Shown here: positions 6,737 through 7,332 of the stretch, piece after piece
Layout: every line of letters starts with the position of its first letter
How positions within the stretch are numbered: the first letter of the stretch is position 1
Assembly (NCBI GenBank): GCA_022402505.1
Contig: JAKRSE010000340.1
Coordinates: forward strand, 1-7,332
DNA from: Fimbriimonadaceae bacterium
GTDB taxonomy: Bacteria > Armatimonadota > Fimbriimonadia > Fimbriimonadales > Fimbriimonadaceae
Direction: 5' to 3'
Length of the DNA stretch: 7,332 nucleotides
Notes under the pieces: generated by a model
Database searches by the model: none
What the model saw: only the letters and a program-made list of their open reading frames with translations
What the model was told of the DNA's origin: nothing
Position numbers and translations under genes: made by a program

Positions 6737-7248
6737 ATCTGGCCGACGCCCTCCGACTGGCAGGCCGCACTCCGGCCGCACCCGAGCCCGAGCCGGCAGT
6801 GGAGGCTTCCGCCCGCCCGGCCTGGGGAGAGGTCCGGCCCGTCCAGAAGGTCGAACTGCCGGAGGCCGACGACCGGCCCGAGCCCGTCGCGCCCGAGGAG
6901 GTCGAGGCCGAGGAGCGGACCGAGGCTCCGATCCGCGAGCCAGAGCCGCCCCAGGTCACGAGCGGGAACGTGGTCCGATTGGAACTGTTCCTGAACTCGG
7001 AGCAGATGGGGTCTCTGCTGAAGGCCCTCATGGCCGGCCAGCACACGGTCCTGACCGCCCGCGAGGCCGCCGCCTACCTGCGGGTCGCCCCCGCCACCCT
7101 GCAGACCCTCGCCGAACAGGGAGAGGTCCCCGGGGTTCTGCTGGAAGGGAAGTGGCGCTTCCCGAAAGACGCTTTGGATGAATGGCTGACGAGATCGGCC
7201 CAAGACCGGATCTCAGGATCCAACGAGGAAGAAGAGCATGTCGCTTAG
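6733..7248 (+). CDS. Excisionase/MerR-like helix-turn-helix protein with acidic linker
   Basis: This 171-aa protein has unknown function. Three parts are visible: a short N-terminal peptide MNLADALRLAG, possibly amphipathic; a long linker (about 12-76) rich in Pro, Glu and Ala and probably disordered; and a C-terminal block. That block begins with VVRLELFLNSEQMGSLLKAL (80-99) and leads into an excisionase-type (HTH_17-like) winged helix at about 105-152: LTAREAAAYLRVAPATLQTL, then GEVPGVLLEGKWRFPKDALDEWL. The wing Lys-Trp-Arg-Phe and the Leu-Asp-Glu-Trp-Leu end are typical of this DNA-binding fold. There is no membrane segment or signal peptide, so it is not ExeB although it sits directly after an ExeA-like ATPase. 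It overlaps the ATPase stop (ATGA) and its last 11 nt overlap pilM. I infer a regulator or adaptor of the filament operon, possibly working with the ATPase; nothing in the sequence proves this. Confidence 0.78.
   Translation: MNLADALRLAGRTPAAPEPEPAVEASARPAWGEVRPVQKVELPEADDRPEPVAPEEVEAEERTEAPIREPEPPQVTSGNVVRLELFLNSEQMGSLLKALMAGQHTVLTAREAAAYLRVAPATLQTLAEQGEVPGVLLEGKWRFPKDALDEWLTRSAQDRISGSNEEEEHVA
7225..7230 (+). promoter_or_regulatory. Ribosome binding site of pilM
   Basis: GAGGAA lies 7 nt before the ATG at 7238, inside the 3' end of the HTH gene. It supports the pilM start that overlaps the preceding stop. Confidence 0.6.
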
Positions 7249-7332
7249 TCTGTTCAAGAAGAAGGCGTTCGTCGGCCTCGATCTGGGAAGCGCCGCCATC
7301 AAGGCGGTCCAGATCGAGAGGGCCGGCGATGC
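7238..7332 (+). CDS. pilM: PilM-type actin-like assembly protein, 3' end cut by window edge
   Basis: Only the first 31 codons plus two bases are present. The sequence MSLSLFKKKAFVGLDLGSAA continues IKAVQIE, the standard N-terminus of PilM: a short Leu-Phe-Lys-Lys start followed by the actin-like phosphate-1 loop DLGSxxIK. PilM is a cytoplasmic actin-fold protein that binds the N-terminal tail of PilN and forms part of the inner-membrane alignment complex of type IV pili; its T2SS counterpart is the cytoplasmic domain of GspL. The ATG overlaps the HTH stop by 11 nt and has a good GAGGAA site. Co-directionality with the ATPase and HTH genes suggests one operon, probably continuing to pilN/pilO outside the window (inference). 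A GspL-type reading is possible, but the short start directly at the phosphate loop favours PilM. Confidence 0.85.
   Translation, partial: MSLSLFKKKAFVGLDLGSAAIKAVQIERAGD

Noticed and set aside
5810..6781. A 323-codon open frame on the minus strand, opposite the ExeA-like ATPase
   Set aside because: It is antisense to a clear AAA+ gene, has compositionally odd His/Asp/Gln-rich translation and would span the candidate rightward promoter. Treated as a shadow frame.
6544..7203. A 219-codon minus-strand open frame opposite the HTH gene
   Set aside because: Gly/Leu/Gln-rich antisense translation; the plus-strand gene has a recognisable winged helix and ATGA coupling to its neighbour.
1..7332. 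CRISPR, tRNA/rRNA, transposon or phage features
   Set aside because: No regularly spaced direct repeats, cloverleaf candidates, transposase motifs or terminal inverted repeats were seen. The excisionase-like domain alone is not evidence of a mobile element because it is embedded in a filament operon.

Overview
This high-GC window carries the core of a type II secretion (T2SS) / type IV filament assembly machine, arranged as two divergent operons around a short intergenic region (about 5672-5920). Every CDS outside that gap abuts or overlaps its neighbour, and I see no tRNA, rRNA, CRISPR array or mobile element. The organism is probably a Gram-negative-type bacterium. The Arg-Arg-Ala-Phe-Thr-Leu-Ile-Glu prepilin motif of the major pseudopilin, with Ala rather than Gly before the cleavage site, together with the high GC, makes me lean to Planctomycetes or a relative. 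That is a weak inference from signature and composition only.

Minus strand, in transcription order: gspE (secretion ATPase, 5671-4106), gspF (inner-membrane platform protein, 4096-2885), gspG (major pseudopilin, 2888-2415), gspH (2418-1855), gspI (1883-1488), gspJ (1491-772) and gspK (775 to the left edge, truncated). This is the canonical E-F-G-H-I-J-K order. Junctions are a 9-nt gap (E/F), 4-nt ATGA or GTGA overlaps (F/G, G/H, I/J, J/K) and a 29-nt overlap (H/I), which points to one translationally coupled polycistron. GspE would power GspF, which polymerises GspG; the GspH-I-J-K minor pseudopilins would prime or cap the pseudopilus.

Plus strand: a 271-aa ExeA/GspA-type AAA+ ATPase (5921-6736), a 171-aa protein with an acidic Pro/Glu-rich linker and a C-terminal excisionase/MerR-like winged-helix domain (6733-7248), and the first 31 codons of a PilM-type actin-like protein (7238 to the right edge). 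The overlaps (ATGA, then 11 nt) again suggest an operon. PilM in type IV pili corresponds to the cytoplasmic part of GspL in T2SS. Finding pilM divergent from gspE-K suggests a hybrid machine in which PilM, and perhaps PilN/PilO beyond the window, replaces GspL/GspM.

The intergenic region contains a plausible sigma-70 promoter reading right (TTGAGG-17-GATAAC) with a perfect 6-bp dyad (5850-5867) and a second 6-bp inverted repeat (5853-5858/5874-5879) laid over its -35 box. It also contains an imperfect hairpin (5802-5832). The least understood part is the ATPase plus DNA-binding-domain pair that stands where an ExeA/ExeB pair might be expected.
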